IMG/VR virus record: IMGVR_UViG_3300028712_000010
Span: 1-30,420 of that record
Source: a virus
DNA: 30,420 nt
Reading direction: 5' to 3' (one strand)
The position numbers were made by a program, and so were the translations under genes. The notes beneath the pieces were generated by a model. That model searched no databases, had not been told where the DNA came from, and saw only the letters and a program-made list of their open reading frames with translations. Below, one piece after another: positions 19,866 through 27,366 of the stretch. How positions within the stretch are numbered: the stretch's first letter is position 1; each line of letters begins with the position of its first letter.

Positions 19866-22024
19866 CAGGCTTTCCTCCCAGACAGCGAGACCTGGGCCAT
19901 CCGGCCGGTCTTCAGCGTGAGGTGGTCGGCGATCTCAGCGCCGTCCAAGTAGATCTTGACCGGCGTCCGACGCGGTGCGAGCTGGGTCGGCTCCGACGTC
20001 ACTCGGGCCGCCTGACGCGCCACAGCCTGTGCTGTGCGGGCTTCCACGCGGGCGGTGGGGCTGAACCACGGGTCGGCCCCAGGAGCCGCCACAGCAGCCG
20101 CCATCGTGCGCAGGCTCATCATCTGGGCACTGGGCGCAACCGACTGCGTGCCAGCTGTCGCACCGCCACCGCCACCACCGCCGCCGCCCCGCTTCCGAGT
20201 GGTCACCCAGATCGTGGTGTTGCGGTCCTTGGCGGCGTTGTCGATCGCGCTCTTGGCACTTGCCGTGCCCTTGTCGTCGACGTTGATCGTGACGTTGCGC
20301 GGCTTGGTGGCCTTCTTGAGCGCGGAGTTCAGCTGAGACAGCTTCTCGACCTGGGCCGCGACCGGAGCCTTGCGGGCCTTGCCGCCGGGCTTGGCCGCCT
20401 TGTCCAGCGCGCCCTGGACCGGCTTCGCACCCGTGGCGATCGGGGTGATCGGTGCGGTGCGCCCCTTGCCTCCAGGCCGGGCCAGCTTGTTCAGGAACCC
20501 AGCCGCAACGTTCAGGCCGCGTGGCACGGGTGTGACCGGTGCGTTCCGTGGCCGGGCCAGGTTGCTCATCATCCCGCTCGCCACTCCGAGCCCCGGCAGG
20601 GTGGGCCTGACCGGTGCGGTGCGCGGGCTGGCGAGACCGGCCAGCAGACCGTTCGAGGCCGCGAGCCCCGGCAGTGTCGGCGTGATCGGCACCGTCTTCG
20701 GTGCCGTGGTCTGGGCGATCGAGGCGTCCGCCTGGGTGGTGTTCGCGGTGACGCCGATCGGCGGCATCTGCCGGGGCAGCCCCATGATGTTGGCCAGCAC
20801 CCGGTCGACCTCGGTCTTGTCGATCCCGGCCTTGATCAGCAGCCCGCGGGTGCCCTCGCGCACCTTGGCGTACCAGGCAGCCTTGTCGAAGTTCGGGTTC
20901 AGCTCGGCGCGACGTGCACCCTCGGACAGTCCCTCCTCGGCGAACGCGGAGATGTCCTGGATCAGCTTCTGCTTCTTGTCACCGAGCCCACCGATCTGGC
21001 CGATGGTGAGGTCGGCCGGGAGCTTCACGCCGTCGCCGACGGCCTTGAGGATGTCGCTGCGCAGGTTGGCCTTCTGGATGATGAAGCCGACCTTGGCCCG
21101 GACCGAGGCACCGATGCCCTTGAACGCCTCGGCGATGTCACGGGCCTGCTGCTCCAGCTGCTCGGCCGACATCGCGCCGCCCTCCAGCCCGGCCTTGACC
21201 TTGGCCAGCGCCTCCTCGCTGGTCGTCCCGAGCTGCTTGACGCTCTCCTTGGACTTGTCGGCGCCGCCGGTGAAGAAGCCCCACAGCTGCTTGGCCGGGT
21301 TGAGCCCGATCAGCCCGGTGCCGCCGGTGAACTGCTCCATCTCGCTGTTGAGGTTCGCGATCGACTGGGTGGTGGCCATGATCGGCCCGAGCATCGTGTT
21401 GAGGAACTCCAGCAGCTGGGTCATTCCCGGCAGGAACAGCGTGCCCAGGGTCTGGCCGGTCTGCGAGAGCGTGTCCTGGAACGTCGAGAGCTGGCCGTTG
21501 AAGGTCCCGGCCTGGTCGGCCATCGCGGTGGGGTACATCTCATTGAGCGACTCGCGGACCAGGTCGATCGCATCAGCGCCGAGCTTGCCCTCGGTGGCCA
21601 GCTTCTGCACCTGGGCGATCGGCATGTTGAGCTTGTCGCCGAGCGCGCCCCACACCGGCACGCCAGCCTCAGCCAGCTGCTGCAGCTCCTCGTAGCTGGC
21701 CTTGCCCTTGCTGACCATCTGCGCGAAGACGGTGCCGACCTGGGCGATCGGGACACCGGTGGCCGAGGCCACGTTGCCGATGTCGTTGAGCCAGTCCGGG
21801 ATCTGCTTGAGCGGCACACCGGCCGCGACCAGCTTCTTGGTCGCCTCGGTGGCGTCGTCGATCGCGAACGGTGTCTTGGCTGCCCACGCCTGCAGCTCCT
21901 TGAACGTCTCTGCGCCCTTGCCGACGGTCAGGGCGTCCAGCTGGGTCACCGAGGTCTCCACGTCGGCGGCCATCCGGCCGAACTTCCAGCCGACCGCGGC
22001 CACCGCAGCGAGAGCGAGCGCCAC
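19865..22024 (-). CDS. Tape measure protein, C-terminal part (frameshifted)
   Basis: This frame encodes the second part of the tape measure, beginning within VGAVALALAAVAAVGWKFGR; GTG 22024 is only the first possible start and has no reason to be used. The TMP core (MAADVETSVTQLDALTVGKG to LYTHM-like MSLNE region) includes the family's helical pattern: TPFAIDDATEATKKLVAAGV, PIAQVGTVFAQMVSKGKASY and MYPTAMADQAGTFNGQLSTF. Residues further on carry six degenerate 25-29-residue repeats and a poly-Gly tract, then a short C-terminal alpha/beta piece. It is in the -1 frame relative to the N-terminal part; the two join cleanly if one G is restored in a G run at 22092-22095. The full protein would have about 1,088 residues, predicting a tail of roughly 160 nm by the usual 1.5 Å per residue. 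Confidence 0.85.
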   Translation of the reverse strand: MALALAAVAAVGWKFGRMAADVETSVTQLDALTVGKGAETFKELQAWAAKTPFAIDDATEATKKLVAAGVPLKQIPDWLNDIGNVASATGVPIAQVGTVFAQMVSKGKASYEELQQLAEAGVPVWGALGDKLNMPIAQVQKLATEGKLGADAIDLVRESLNEMYPTAMADQAGTFNGQLSTFQDTLSQTGQTLGTLFLPGMTQLLEFLNTMLGPIMATTQSIANLNSEMEQFTGGTGLIGLNPAKQLWGFFTGGADKSKESVKQLGTTSEEALAKVKAGLEGGAMSAEQLEQQARDIAEAFKGIGASVRAKVGFIIQKANLRSDILKAVGDGVKLPADLTIGQIGGLGDKKQKLIQDISAFAEEGLSEGARRAELNPNFDKAAWYAKVREGTRGLLIKAGIDKTEVDRVLANIMGLPRQMPPIGVTANTTQADASIAQTTAPKTVPITPTLPGLAASNGLLAGLASPRTAPVRPTLPGLGVASGMMSNLARPRNAPVTPVPRGLNVAAGFLNKLARPGGKGRTAPITPIATGAKPVQGALDKAAKPGGKARKAPVAAQVEKLSQLNSALKKATKPRNVTINVDDKGTASAKSAIDNAAKDRNTTIWVTTRKRGGGGGGGGGATAGTQSVAPSAQMMSLRTMAAAVAAPGADPWFSPTARVEARTAQAVARQAARVTSEPTQLAPRRTPVKIYLDGAEIADHLTLKTGRMAQVSLSGRKA
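20203..20712 (-). repeat. Six degenerate 25-29-residue repeats in tape measure
   Basis: Successive segments begin APKTVPITPTLPGL, APVRPTLPGLGVASG, APVTPVPRGLNVAAG, APITPIATGAKPVQG, APVAAQVEKLSQLNS and VTINVDDKGTASAKS, and most end in LA/KA-x-P-x-R or KPR/KDR. They preserve a beta strand followed by a short helix while the sequence drifts. Repeat number would change tail length directly. Confidence 0.7.
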
Positions 22025-22044
22025 CGCCCCGACACCGGTCGCGG

Positions 22045-23130
22045 CTACCGGAGCGGCACTGCCAACGGCTGCCAGGCCACCGGCGGCCTCACCCCGGCAG
22101 CCCCGACACCGCGCAGTCCTACTGCTGCCGTGCCGAGGCTGAGTCCGAGGTCGTCAGCATCGCCTTCCAGGTCCATCACTGGGCCGCTGACCCCAGCCAG
22201 ACTGGACCGGGCCGAGAGGATCGAGGAGACCCAGCCCTGGTTGTTGGTGCGAGCCCGGCCCATGGCCGCGGCGAAGTACTGGGTCTTGGAGACCACCTCG
22301 CCGGTCTTGTCGACCAGCCGATCGTAGGCGTCCACCGCCATGCCCACCGCGTCGGCGTGCCGGTCGACCGCGAGAGCAGCCTCGGCGGAGGAGTCCTCGT
22401 TGCCGTCGAGTGCCCGGTTGAGGTTGTCCACCTCCACCACCACGTTGCGATAGGCGTCGCCCAGCGCCGCGGTGTGTGTGGCCCGGCCCATCACCGTGGC
22501 GAACAGCTCACCGGCGCCCTGCGCGGCCGTGGCGATGTTCGCGCGCACCGTCGGAAACGCCTGCTGGACCGCAGAGCCGAGAGCCGATCCGAACGAGAGC
22601 GCCAGCCCTCCCTGGAAGCCGGAGATCACCGACTCGGCCATGGACATCCCGACCGCGTTCATCGAGGTGCTGGTGGCCGTGCTGCTGACCGACGTGTTCA
22701 TCGTGGCCGACAGCGCGACCCGTTCACCCTGCAGGCCACGCAGTGCGGCACGCGCCTTCTTCTCGCCCGCGATCAGCCCGGTCAGGTCGAGGCCGACGTC
22801 GGGGTTGGCCTTCTTGTGCTCGATGTCGTCGAGCACCTTGTTCAAGTTGGCGATGTCCCGGTTGAGCCTGTCCATTTGAAGCTTGGCCGGGATGTCGATG
22901 TCTTCGCCGTCGAGCTGCTGCACGCTCTTCTTGAGGTTGCCCAGCTCGTTGGAGGTCGTCTCGGTGTTGGCGTTGACCTGGAGGTCGATCGCCTCAGCGT
23001 CGACCTTCGCGATGTCGGTGCTGAGATCCTCCATCGCCTTGGAGGCTTGGGTGGTCGCGTTGGTCAGGCTGCGCGCATCGCCGGTGAGGTTGACCTTCAG
23101 CTCTTGGGTGCTGGTGCGTCCGCTGACCAT
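22045..23130 (-). CDS. Tape measure protein, N-terminal part (frameshifted)
   Basis: ATG 23130 overlaps the stop of the upstream gene (TAATG) and is preferred to an upstream codon inside it. The product is helical and coiled-coil rich with QELKVNLTGDARSLTNATTQ, QLDGEDIDIPAKLQMDRLNR and GLIAGEKKARAALRGLQGER, then a hydrophobic Ala/Gly/Ser segment SVISGFQGGLALSFGSALGS, as in siphophage tape measures. It reads correctly through SLGTAAVGLRGVGAAG and then turns into Arg/Pro/Trp-rich sequence that ends at 22045. The shift site is a run of four C on the plus strand (22092-22095); five would give GAAGGEAAGGLAAVGSAAP and one continuous protein. It is thus a broken or mis-sequenced gene rather than two genes. 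Confidence 0.85.
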   Translation of the reverse strand: MVSGRTSTQELKVNLTGDARSLTNATTQASKAMEDLSTDIAKVDAEAIDLQVNANTETTSNELGNLKKSVQQLDGEDIDIPAKLQMDRLNRDIANLNKVLDDIEHKKANPDVGLDLTGLIAGEKKARAALRGLQGERVALSATMNTSVSSTATSTSMNAVGMSMAESVISGFQGGLALSFGSALGSAVQQAFPTVRANIATAAQGAGELFATVMGRATHTAALGDAYRNVVVEVDNLNRALDGNEDSSAEAALAVDRHADAVGMAVDAYDRLVDKTGEVVSKTQYFAAAMGRARTNNQGWVSSILSARSSLAGVSGPVMDLEGDADDLGLSLGTAAVGLRGVGAAGVRPPVAWQPLAVPLR

Positions 23131-23606
23131 TACGTCATCTTCCGAATCACGTCTTCGACCAGATCGGCCCACGCTTCGAGGACCGCAGTGCTGCCGTCAC
23201 CCTCGAAGATCGTCGGGTTCCACCACTTCCCGGTCTTGCCGACGTACGGCGCGAACTGCCGGGTGGTGGCCCGACGCACCACGACGTACTGCTTGCCGCG
23301 CGGGCTGGTGGAGAAGTACGTCGTGCGCCGGTGCCCGCCGCCGTACTCCGAGCCCATGATGTAGGGCAGTCCCTTGGCCGTGACCGTGGGCATCCCGGCC
23401 CGCATCCCGGACTTCACGTGGTCGGCCACCCGGTTGGCGTGTGAGCCCTGGGCATGTCCGGCCGCGCGCAGCTCGACGGCCAGTGGCTCAGCGAGGTCCC
23501 GCCCCCGGCGCGAGACCTCGCTCTTGATGTTGCGCGGCATCGCGCGCATGGCCGTGATGCTGGACTCCCAGCCCGGTGCAGAGGCGGCGATCGAGAGGCT
23601 GGCCAT
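23130..23606 (-). CDS. HK97 gp10-like tail protein (158 aa)
   Basis: ATG 23606 overlaps the stop of the chaperone extension (TGATG). The product has a helical N-terminal half (ITAMRAMPRNIKSEVSRRGR, LAVELRAAGHAQGSHANRVA) and a beta-rich second half with IMGSEYGGGHRRTTYFSTSP and RQFAPYVGKTGKWWNPTIFE. It then ends in LEAWADLVEDVIRKM. The order 'helices, then YGGG/EYG, then a PxxFEG and closing helix' is the layout of HK97 gp10-like morphogenesis proteins that act at the head-tail joint. Its position after the chaperone, not before the tail terminator, is unusual. The family call is tentative, but a role in tail building is well supported by context. Confidence 0.6.
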   Translation of the reverse strand: MASLSIAASAPGWESSITAMRAMPRNIKSEVSRRGRDLAEPLAVELRAAGHAQGSHANRVADHVKSGMRAGMPTVTAKGLPYIMGSEYGGGHRRTTYFSTSPRGKQYVVVRRATTRQFAPYVGKTGKWWNPTIFEGDGSTAVLEAWADLVEDVIRKMT

Positions 23607-23806
23607 CAGTCCTCCTCGTCATCGTCGTCTGCGCCGGTCGAGCCGGGGTTGAGCAGGTCCAGCAGGGTCAGAATCACCTCTTCGCCCTCGGCCTCAAGCT
23701 GGCTGACCGGGATCCCGGTCCGCACCATCAGAGCGACTAGGAGACGTCCCCAGGACTCGTTGGGGTAGGCGACTGGCTCGTCGCCTCCGTAGGGTCCTGC
23801 GTGCCC
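23606..23806 (-). CDS. -1 frame extension of tail assembly chaperone
   Basis: A frame open from 23806 to TGA 23606, overlapping the chaperone end by 70 bases, encodes YPNESWGRLLVALMVRTG, IPVSQLEAEGEEVILTLLDL and an acidic end (GADDDDEED). It lies in the -1 frame of the chaperone gene. In many siphophages a fraction of ribosomes slips here to make a longer protein, the gpG/gpGT arrangement of lambda. C-CCA-ACG at 23758-23764 is the best partial slip site; it is not a canonical heptamer. An internal ATG at 23728 exists without a good ribosome-binding site. The length (about 50 residues after a slip) is short for the family. Confidence 0.65.
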   Translation of the reverse strand, partial: GHAGPYGGDEPVAYPNESWGRLLVALMVRTGIPVSQLEAEGEEVILTLLDLLNPGSTGADDDDEED

Positions 23807-24072
23807 TCAGCCTCGTCGTCCTCGTCGTTGAGGCCCTCGACCCAGACGCACTGCTCGTCGAAGTCCTCGTACTTCTCGTAGGCGCCGTTGAGCACGCCCT
23901 CGCGCTTGCCCGAGGACCACGCGAGCCAGGTGAGCATCGACAGCGACATCGGCTCGGCCAGTGCCGACCGTCGATGCTTCTTCTCCCAGCCGCGCAGGTC
24001 TCGTCCGTCGTAGGTCGACTCCACCGTGGTGCCGTCGGCCAGCTCGGCCTTGGTGCGTTGGCGAAGGCTCAC
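23737..24072 (-). CDS. Tail assembly chaperone (gpG-like)
   Basis: GTG 24072 overlaps the tail tube stop (GTGA). The 111-aa product starts MSLRQRTKAELADGTTVEST, has a Trp-rich helical middle (GWEKKHRRSALAEPMSLSML, TWLAWSSGKREG) and an acidic tail (NDEDDEAEGTQDPTEAT). Its place between the tail tube and the tape measure, and the existence of a -1 overlapping frame, identify it as the shorter of the two chaperones that guide tail tube polymerisation around the tape measure. Residue similarity inside this family is generally low, so context is the main evidence. Confidence 0.8.
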   Translation of the reverse strand: MSLRQRTKAELADGTTVESTYDGRDLRGWEKKHRRSALAEPMSLSMLTWLAWSSGKREGVLNGAYEKYEDFDEQCVWVEGLNDEDDEAEGTQDPTEATSQSPTPTSPGDVS

Positions 24073-24470
24073 GGCGTGGTCACCGTTCCGTCGGTGGGCA
24101 CCCCGATCACGTCGAGTTCGACATCAGCGGTGAGGGCGGCTCCGGCGTCGCCGCCGAAATCGGAATCCTGGACCGGACGGCAGGTGCCCGTCCTGGTCTT
24201 GCTGCCGACGACGAGGACGAAGTCGATCTCGCCGGTCGGCTCGGCGACGTACGCCTCGTGAATCAGGTCGAACACGGACTCGGCCTGGCCGTAGTCCTGG
24301 AAACCGCTGAGCGAGAGGTTGTAGTTCGCCGTCGCCGAGGTCTCCGTGCCGCAGAAGCTGGTCAGCTCCTCGGTGTCCGGATCGTCGACGAGAGCAGCCT
24401 TCGTCAGCTGGCACTCGACCTGGGAACCGTCCAGCTCCAGGGTGAGGGTCTTGATCGTGTTGATGGCCAT
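24069..24470 (-). CDS. Major tail tube protein (133 aa)
   Basis: ATG 24470 has AGGAGA eight bases upstream, a strong site as expected for an abundant structural protein. The product is beta-rich: TIKTLTLELDGSQVECQLTK, then FCGTETSATANYNLSLSGFQ, EIDFVLVVGSKTRTGTCRPV and AGAALTADVELDVIGVPTDG. This sequence of strands and a short central helix (DYGQAESVFDLIHEAYVAEP) is the tail tube fold that stacks hexameric rings between head and tip. The gene lies between the tail terminator-like gene and the chaperone, as in most siphophages. The C-terminus TDGTVTTP lacks an added Ig-like domain. Confidence 0.8.
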   Translation of the reverse strand: MAINTIKTLTLELDGSQVECQLTKAALVDDPDTEELTSFCGTETSATANYNLSLSGFQDYGQAESVFDLIHEAYVAEPTGEIDFVLVVGSKTRTGTCRPVQDSDFGGDAGAALTADVELDVIGVPTDGTVTTP

Positions 24471-24485
24471 TTTGTTGTCTCCTGT

Positions 24486-24890
24486 TCAGGCCCGAATGCG
24501 GATGGAGAGGGTGTAACCCGGTAGCTCGACGCCGTTGACCAGTACCGGGATTGGTCGGGCGTCGAGCGGCTCGATGGAGAAGATCCCCGGCACGTCGACG
24601 TCGAGCGCCGCCACCACGTCGAGCAGCAGCTGGCTCATCACCCGCATCGCCGACGCCGGGTCGTTGCGCGAGGTGACGAGGGTGACGCCGAACGTCCAGG
24701 TGGCGTTGCAGAAGCCAGAGGAGCTGTCGGCGAAGTCGATGTCGGGCTGACCGATCACCGCAGCGCCGCCCGCTGTGGGCGGACGCACGGTGTCCAGGGG
24801 CGCCCAGTAGGAGCGCACCCCCGGAACGGTCTCCAGGATCGCCGCCAGCGCCTGGGCGATGTCGACGGTCTGGGTGGTGGAGGTGACCAT
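24486..24890 (-). CDS. Tail terminator / tail completion-like protein (134 aa)
   Basis: ATG 24890 overlaps the connector stop (TGATG). The product begins VDIAQALAAILETVPGVRSY and continues with a strand-helix-strand layout: NATWTFGVTLVTSRNDPASA, MRVMSQLLLDVVAALDVDVP and LVNGVELPGYTLSIRIRA. An N-terminal helix beginning 'I-A-x-A-L-A-A-I-L-x-T-V-P-G-V', with a long central helix and closing strand pair, is typical of tail terminators that cap the tube under the connector. The gene order connector, terminator, tube supports this. Confidence 0.7.
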   Translation of the reverse strand: MVTSTTQTVDIAQALAAILETVPGVRSYWAPLDTVRPPTAGGAAVIGQPDIDFADSSSGFCNATWTFGVTLVTSRNDPASAMRVMSQLLLDVVAALDVDVPGIFSIEPLDARPIPVLVNGVELPGYTLSIRIRA

Positions 24891-25240
24891 CAGGCCACCG
24901 GGATGACGCGGTGCGGAGCTTCCAGCGCCGCAACGTCAGTGTCGTAAGCCGGGATCCTGGCACTGACGAAATCGCCGCCAGCGCCGCTGACGCCGACGAT
25001 CCCCTCGGGGCTGTTCCTGCGAGCGGCAAGCCGCTGGCTCCGCAGGAAGATCGCCTCGCGGAGATCGTCGGTGAAGATGGCGTCGCCGAAGCCGTCGGCC
25101 GGGTAGAGCACGATCTGCGCCTGCTGCTCCAGCGCGGCGTCCAGGCTCTCCTGGAGCACCACCGCGTCCTGGTCGTCCCCAGGCTCCAGACCCAGCCACG
25201 CGGTCAGCGCGGCCAGGTCTGGAGTTCCCTTGAGTGCCAT
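24890..25240 (-). CDS. Head-tail connector (gp6/adaptor-like, 116 aa)
   Basis: ATG 25240 lies three bases after the capsid stop. The product is mostly helical: DLAALTAWLGLEPGDDQDAV, ESLDAALEQQAQIVLYPADG and LREAIFLRSQRLAARRNSPE, then GIVGVSGAGGDFVSARIPAYD. The gp6-like adaptor is a small all-helical protein binding below the portal; the 'xxLxxWLGLEP-xDD-x-V' start and 'RxRxxxxRxNSPEG' centre match the common actinophage form. The gene position directly after the capsid is standard. Confidence 0.8.
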   Translation of the reverse strand: MALKGTPDLAALTAWLGLEPGDDQDAVVLQESLDAALEQQAQIVLYPADGFGDAIFTDDLREAIFLRSQRLAARRNSPEGIVGVSGAGGDFVSARIPAYDTDVAALEAPHRVIPVA

Positions 25241-25243
25241 GGA

Positions 25244-26386
25244 TCAGCCCGAGACCTCGACCAGCGCCTGCGGCCGGACCACGACGGTCTTGCTGCGCTT
25301 CTCAGCGAGCAGCGTGAACACGTTGCTCAGGAACGTGTCGCCGTGGCTGTCCGAGACGAACAGCTGGATCTGGTTGCGGTAGAAGTGCTGCACCGCGGTG
25401 CCGAACGAGCCGACGATCGCCGTGCCCGCAGCCTGGCTGGCTGCCGGGATCGGGGTGAGCCCCCAGAACCGCTGCGAGACCTGCGGCCCGAGCAGCGTCG
25501 CGCCCATGATGGCCACGTCCAGCTCGGCCCAGTCGCTCGGGTTCAGCATCACGGCGTCCGGGGTGTATCCGGCTGCCTGCACGGTGCCCATGCCGCCACG
25601 GATGGCGGAGAGCAGGTCACCGGCCGTTGCGGTGGGCAGGTCCGCGGCGGTGAGCGCGGCTACGGCCTGCTCCTCCTCCTCGCGACCGACCTCGCGGCGC
25701 AGCTCGTTGTCGATCAGGGACCGCACCGCGGCGTAGTCCTCGATCATCGAACGGGTGAGCTGGGTGGCCGCCGCGATGTTCTGCAGCACGCCGGGCACCA
25801 CGGTGGGCTTGAACTCCAGCAGCGGCTTCACGCCCTTCTCCGGGACGACCGCCGCGGACCCGGTGTGGCTCCACTGCACCGTCTCGATCGCGTTGCCGGA
25901 GACCTGCACCGCCGTGCACACGTTGAGCAGTGGCGTCGGTGCGGTCGGCGCGGTGGTGTCGTAGGTGAGTACGCCGCCCTTGAGGCCCGCGTCGACGAGG
26001 TCGGTGACGCCGGTGGGAAGCGCACGGGAGTGGACGTCCTCGATGGTGACGATCGCCGAGGAGCCCTTGCCGTGGTAGCCGGTCCAGGCGTCGTCGCGGG
26101 TGAAGATGTCACCCCAGCTGCCGCGCGACTGCGGCGCGGTCTCGCGCTGCTCGGCCTGGCGCTGGTGCGCACGGGCGAACTTGCCGTCCAGGGCGTCGGC
26201 GGACTGGCGGGCCTCGATCAGGCCGGTCAGGGAGGACACGCGCTTGTCGAGTTCGACGGCGCGGGTCTGGAGGTCGACGAAGGTCTCGTCCTCGGGGTTG
26301 AAGCCATCGCTCTCGGCGATCTGAATCGCGGCGTTGCGAACTTCGTCGCGCTCGTCGCAGAGCTTTTCCAGAACTTGGGAAGTCAT
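25244..26386 (-). CDS. Major capsid protein, HK97 fold
   Basis: ATG 26386 has a strong GAGGAGG eight bases upstream, giving 380 residues; longer forms lack a ribosome-binding site. The first 110 residues are a coiled-coil delta-like domain (LEKLCDERDEVRNAAIQIAE, VDLQTRAVELDKRVSSLTGL), which in this family acts as the internal scaffold and is removed by the prohead protease. The HK97 core follows with TVEWSHTG-like TVQWSHTGSAAVVPEKGVKP, ATQLTRSMIEDYAAVRSLID, ADLPTATAGDLLSAIRGGMG, YTPDAVMLNPSDWAELDVAI and the C-terminal SHGDTFLSNVFTLLAEKRSK. The gene follows the protease after 158 bases. No separate scaffold or decoration gene was found. Confidence 0.93.
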   Translation of the reverse strand: MTSQVLEKLCDERDEVRNAAIQIAESDGFNPEDETFVDLQTRAVELDKRVSSLTGLIEARQSADALDGKFARAHQRQAEQRETAPQSRGSWGDIFTRDDAWTGYHGKGSSAIVTIEDVHSRALPTGVTDLVDAGLKGGVLTYDTTAPTAPTPLLNVCTAVQVSGNAIETVQWSHTGSAAVVPEKGVKPLLEFKPTVVPGVLQNIAAATQLTRSMIEDYAAVRSLIDNELRREVGREEEEQAVAALTAADLPTATAGDLLSAIRGGMGTVQAAGYTPDAVMLNPSDWAELDVAIMGATLLGPQVSQRFWGLTPIPAASQAAGTAIVGSFGTAVQHFYRNQIQLFVSDSHGDTFLSNVFTLLAEKRSKTVVVRPQALVEVSG

Positions 26387-26544
26387 GGCGGTGCCTCCTC
26401 GGCACGCTCGAAAATCAGAGCGGCATGAGGATCGCGACGCGGGGACCTGGGCTACTGAGGGGCTCAACGCGCCTGCTGTCGGCGGGTCAGCGTGCCAGTT
26501 CGTCGAGGACCGGGAAGTTCAGCCCGGAGCCAGTACGAGGTTAT

Positions 26545-27144
26545 TCAACCACGCCGTGGACCGGAGGTCAGGGACGCGAGCTGGGCGATCGCCTGCTCCC
26601 GAGCACTGGCCCTGGCCGCCTCGCGCACGGCCAGGACCCGTGCTTCCTCGCCATAGGCACCAGCGCCTACAGGCGAAACTCCCATCAGCGTGGCCTTGTC
26701 GTGGCGCCACAGCATCCCGCCGCCGGGGCGCTGGGTGCGCCGCCAGAACTTCTTCTGCGGCCGGAACTCGACGCTCAGCTCGGTCAGGCTCTCCGAGCGG
26801 AACAGGGTGAGCACGTCACGGCCCGCCGAGGTGTCGGCGATCCGGAGCTTGCCGTAGAGGCCGTCGCTCTTGTCCTGCAGCTCGACCGCGTGCCCGATCA
26901 CCGTCTGGCGCTGGTGGCCTTGGTCGGTCACCTTGCAGCGCGAGGGGTTGGTGCACGCCGCCGCGAACGCACCGCGGGTGAACACCTCGTGCAGTCCTTC
27001 GGTCAGCTCGATCTCGTGCTCGTAGGGCACGATCCGGCACTCGATCAGGCCCTCCTCGGTGACGCCTTCGACGACAGCCCGGCGCACCTGGACGCCGTCA
27101 TGGTCCAGCTCGGGCGGGGTGATCACGGTGCTGCTGCTGGTCAT
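26545..27144 (-). CDS. Prohead protease (HK97 gp4-like, U35)
   Basis: ATG 27144 overlaps the upstream stop (ATGA). The 199-aa product contains the family core: IECRIVPYEHEIELTEGLHE, FTRGAFAAACTN, then VIGHAVELQDKSDGLYGKLR with the catalytic His, ADTSAGRDVLTLFRSESLTE and LSVEFRPQ with the catalytic Ser. In HK97-type phages this enzyme sits inside the procapsid, removes the delta domain of the capsid protein and destroys itself before DNA is packed. The C-terminal VREAARASAREQAIAQLASL is helical and probably targets it to the scaffold. The gene precedes the capsid gene, as usual. Confidence 0.92.
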   Translation of the reverse strand: MTSSSTVITPPELDHDGVQVRRAVVEGVTEEGLIECRIVPYEHEIELTEGLHEVFTRGAFAAACTNPSRCKVTDQGHQRQTVIGHAVELQDKSDGLYGKLRIADTSAGRDVLTLFRSESLTELSVEFRPQKKFWRRTQRPGGGMLWRHDKATLMGVSPVGAGAYGEEARVLAVREAARASAREQAIAQLASLTSGPRRG

Positions 27145-27350
27145 GACTTCTTCCTCGGCTTCTCAGGGGGCGTCGACCGCTGCTCGTTCATCTCGCGCTG
27201 AACAGGCTGCTCGTCCGCGGCCTTGTCGGGCGTCACCTTGTCCTTGGCCTTCTCGGCCTTGGCCTCCACCTTCGAGGCGGTCTTCTTGGCGGTGTCCTTG
27301 GCCTTCTGGCCGAGAGGCTTCTTCGGCCGTCGGCGCTCGGGTAGTGCCAT
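27141..27350 (-). CDS. Small Lys/Ala-rich protein between portal and protease
   Basis: ATG 27350 has AGAGGA about seven bases upstream and follows the portal gene after 16 bases; the longer in-frame extension is portal shadow. The 69-aa product is very basic and helical: MALPERRRPKKPLGQKAKD, then TAKKTASKVEAKAEKAKDKV with a histone H1-like KA repeat, and a charged tail (REMNEQRSTPPEKPRKKS). Its stop overlaps the protease start. Proteins of this composition in this spot occur in other phages and may bind DNA or RNA in the head, but no family is recognised. Confidence 0.65.
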   Translation of the reverse strand: MALPERRRPKKPLGQKAKDTAKKTASKVEAKAEKAKDKVTPDKAADEQPVQREMNEQRSTPPEKPRKKS

Positions 27351-27366
27351 TGGGGGTTCCTCTCGG

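Noticed and set aside
26387-26544. Possible small gene between protease and capsid
   Set aside because: No frame with a ribosome-binding site and reasonable composition is present in the 158 bases; it looks like the capsid mRNA leader.
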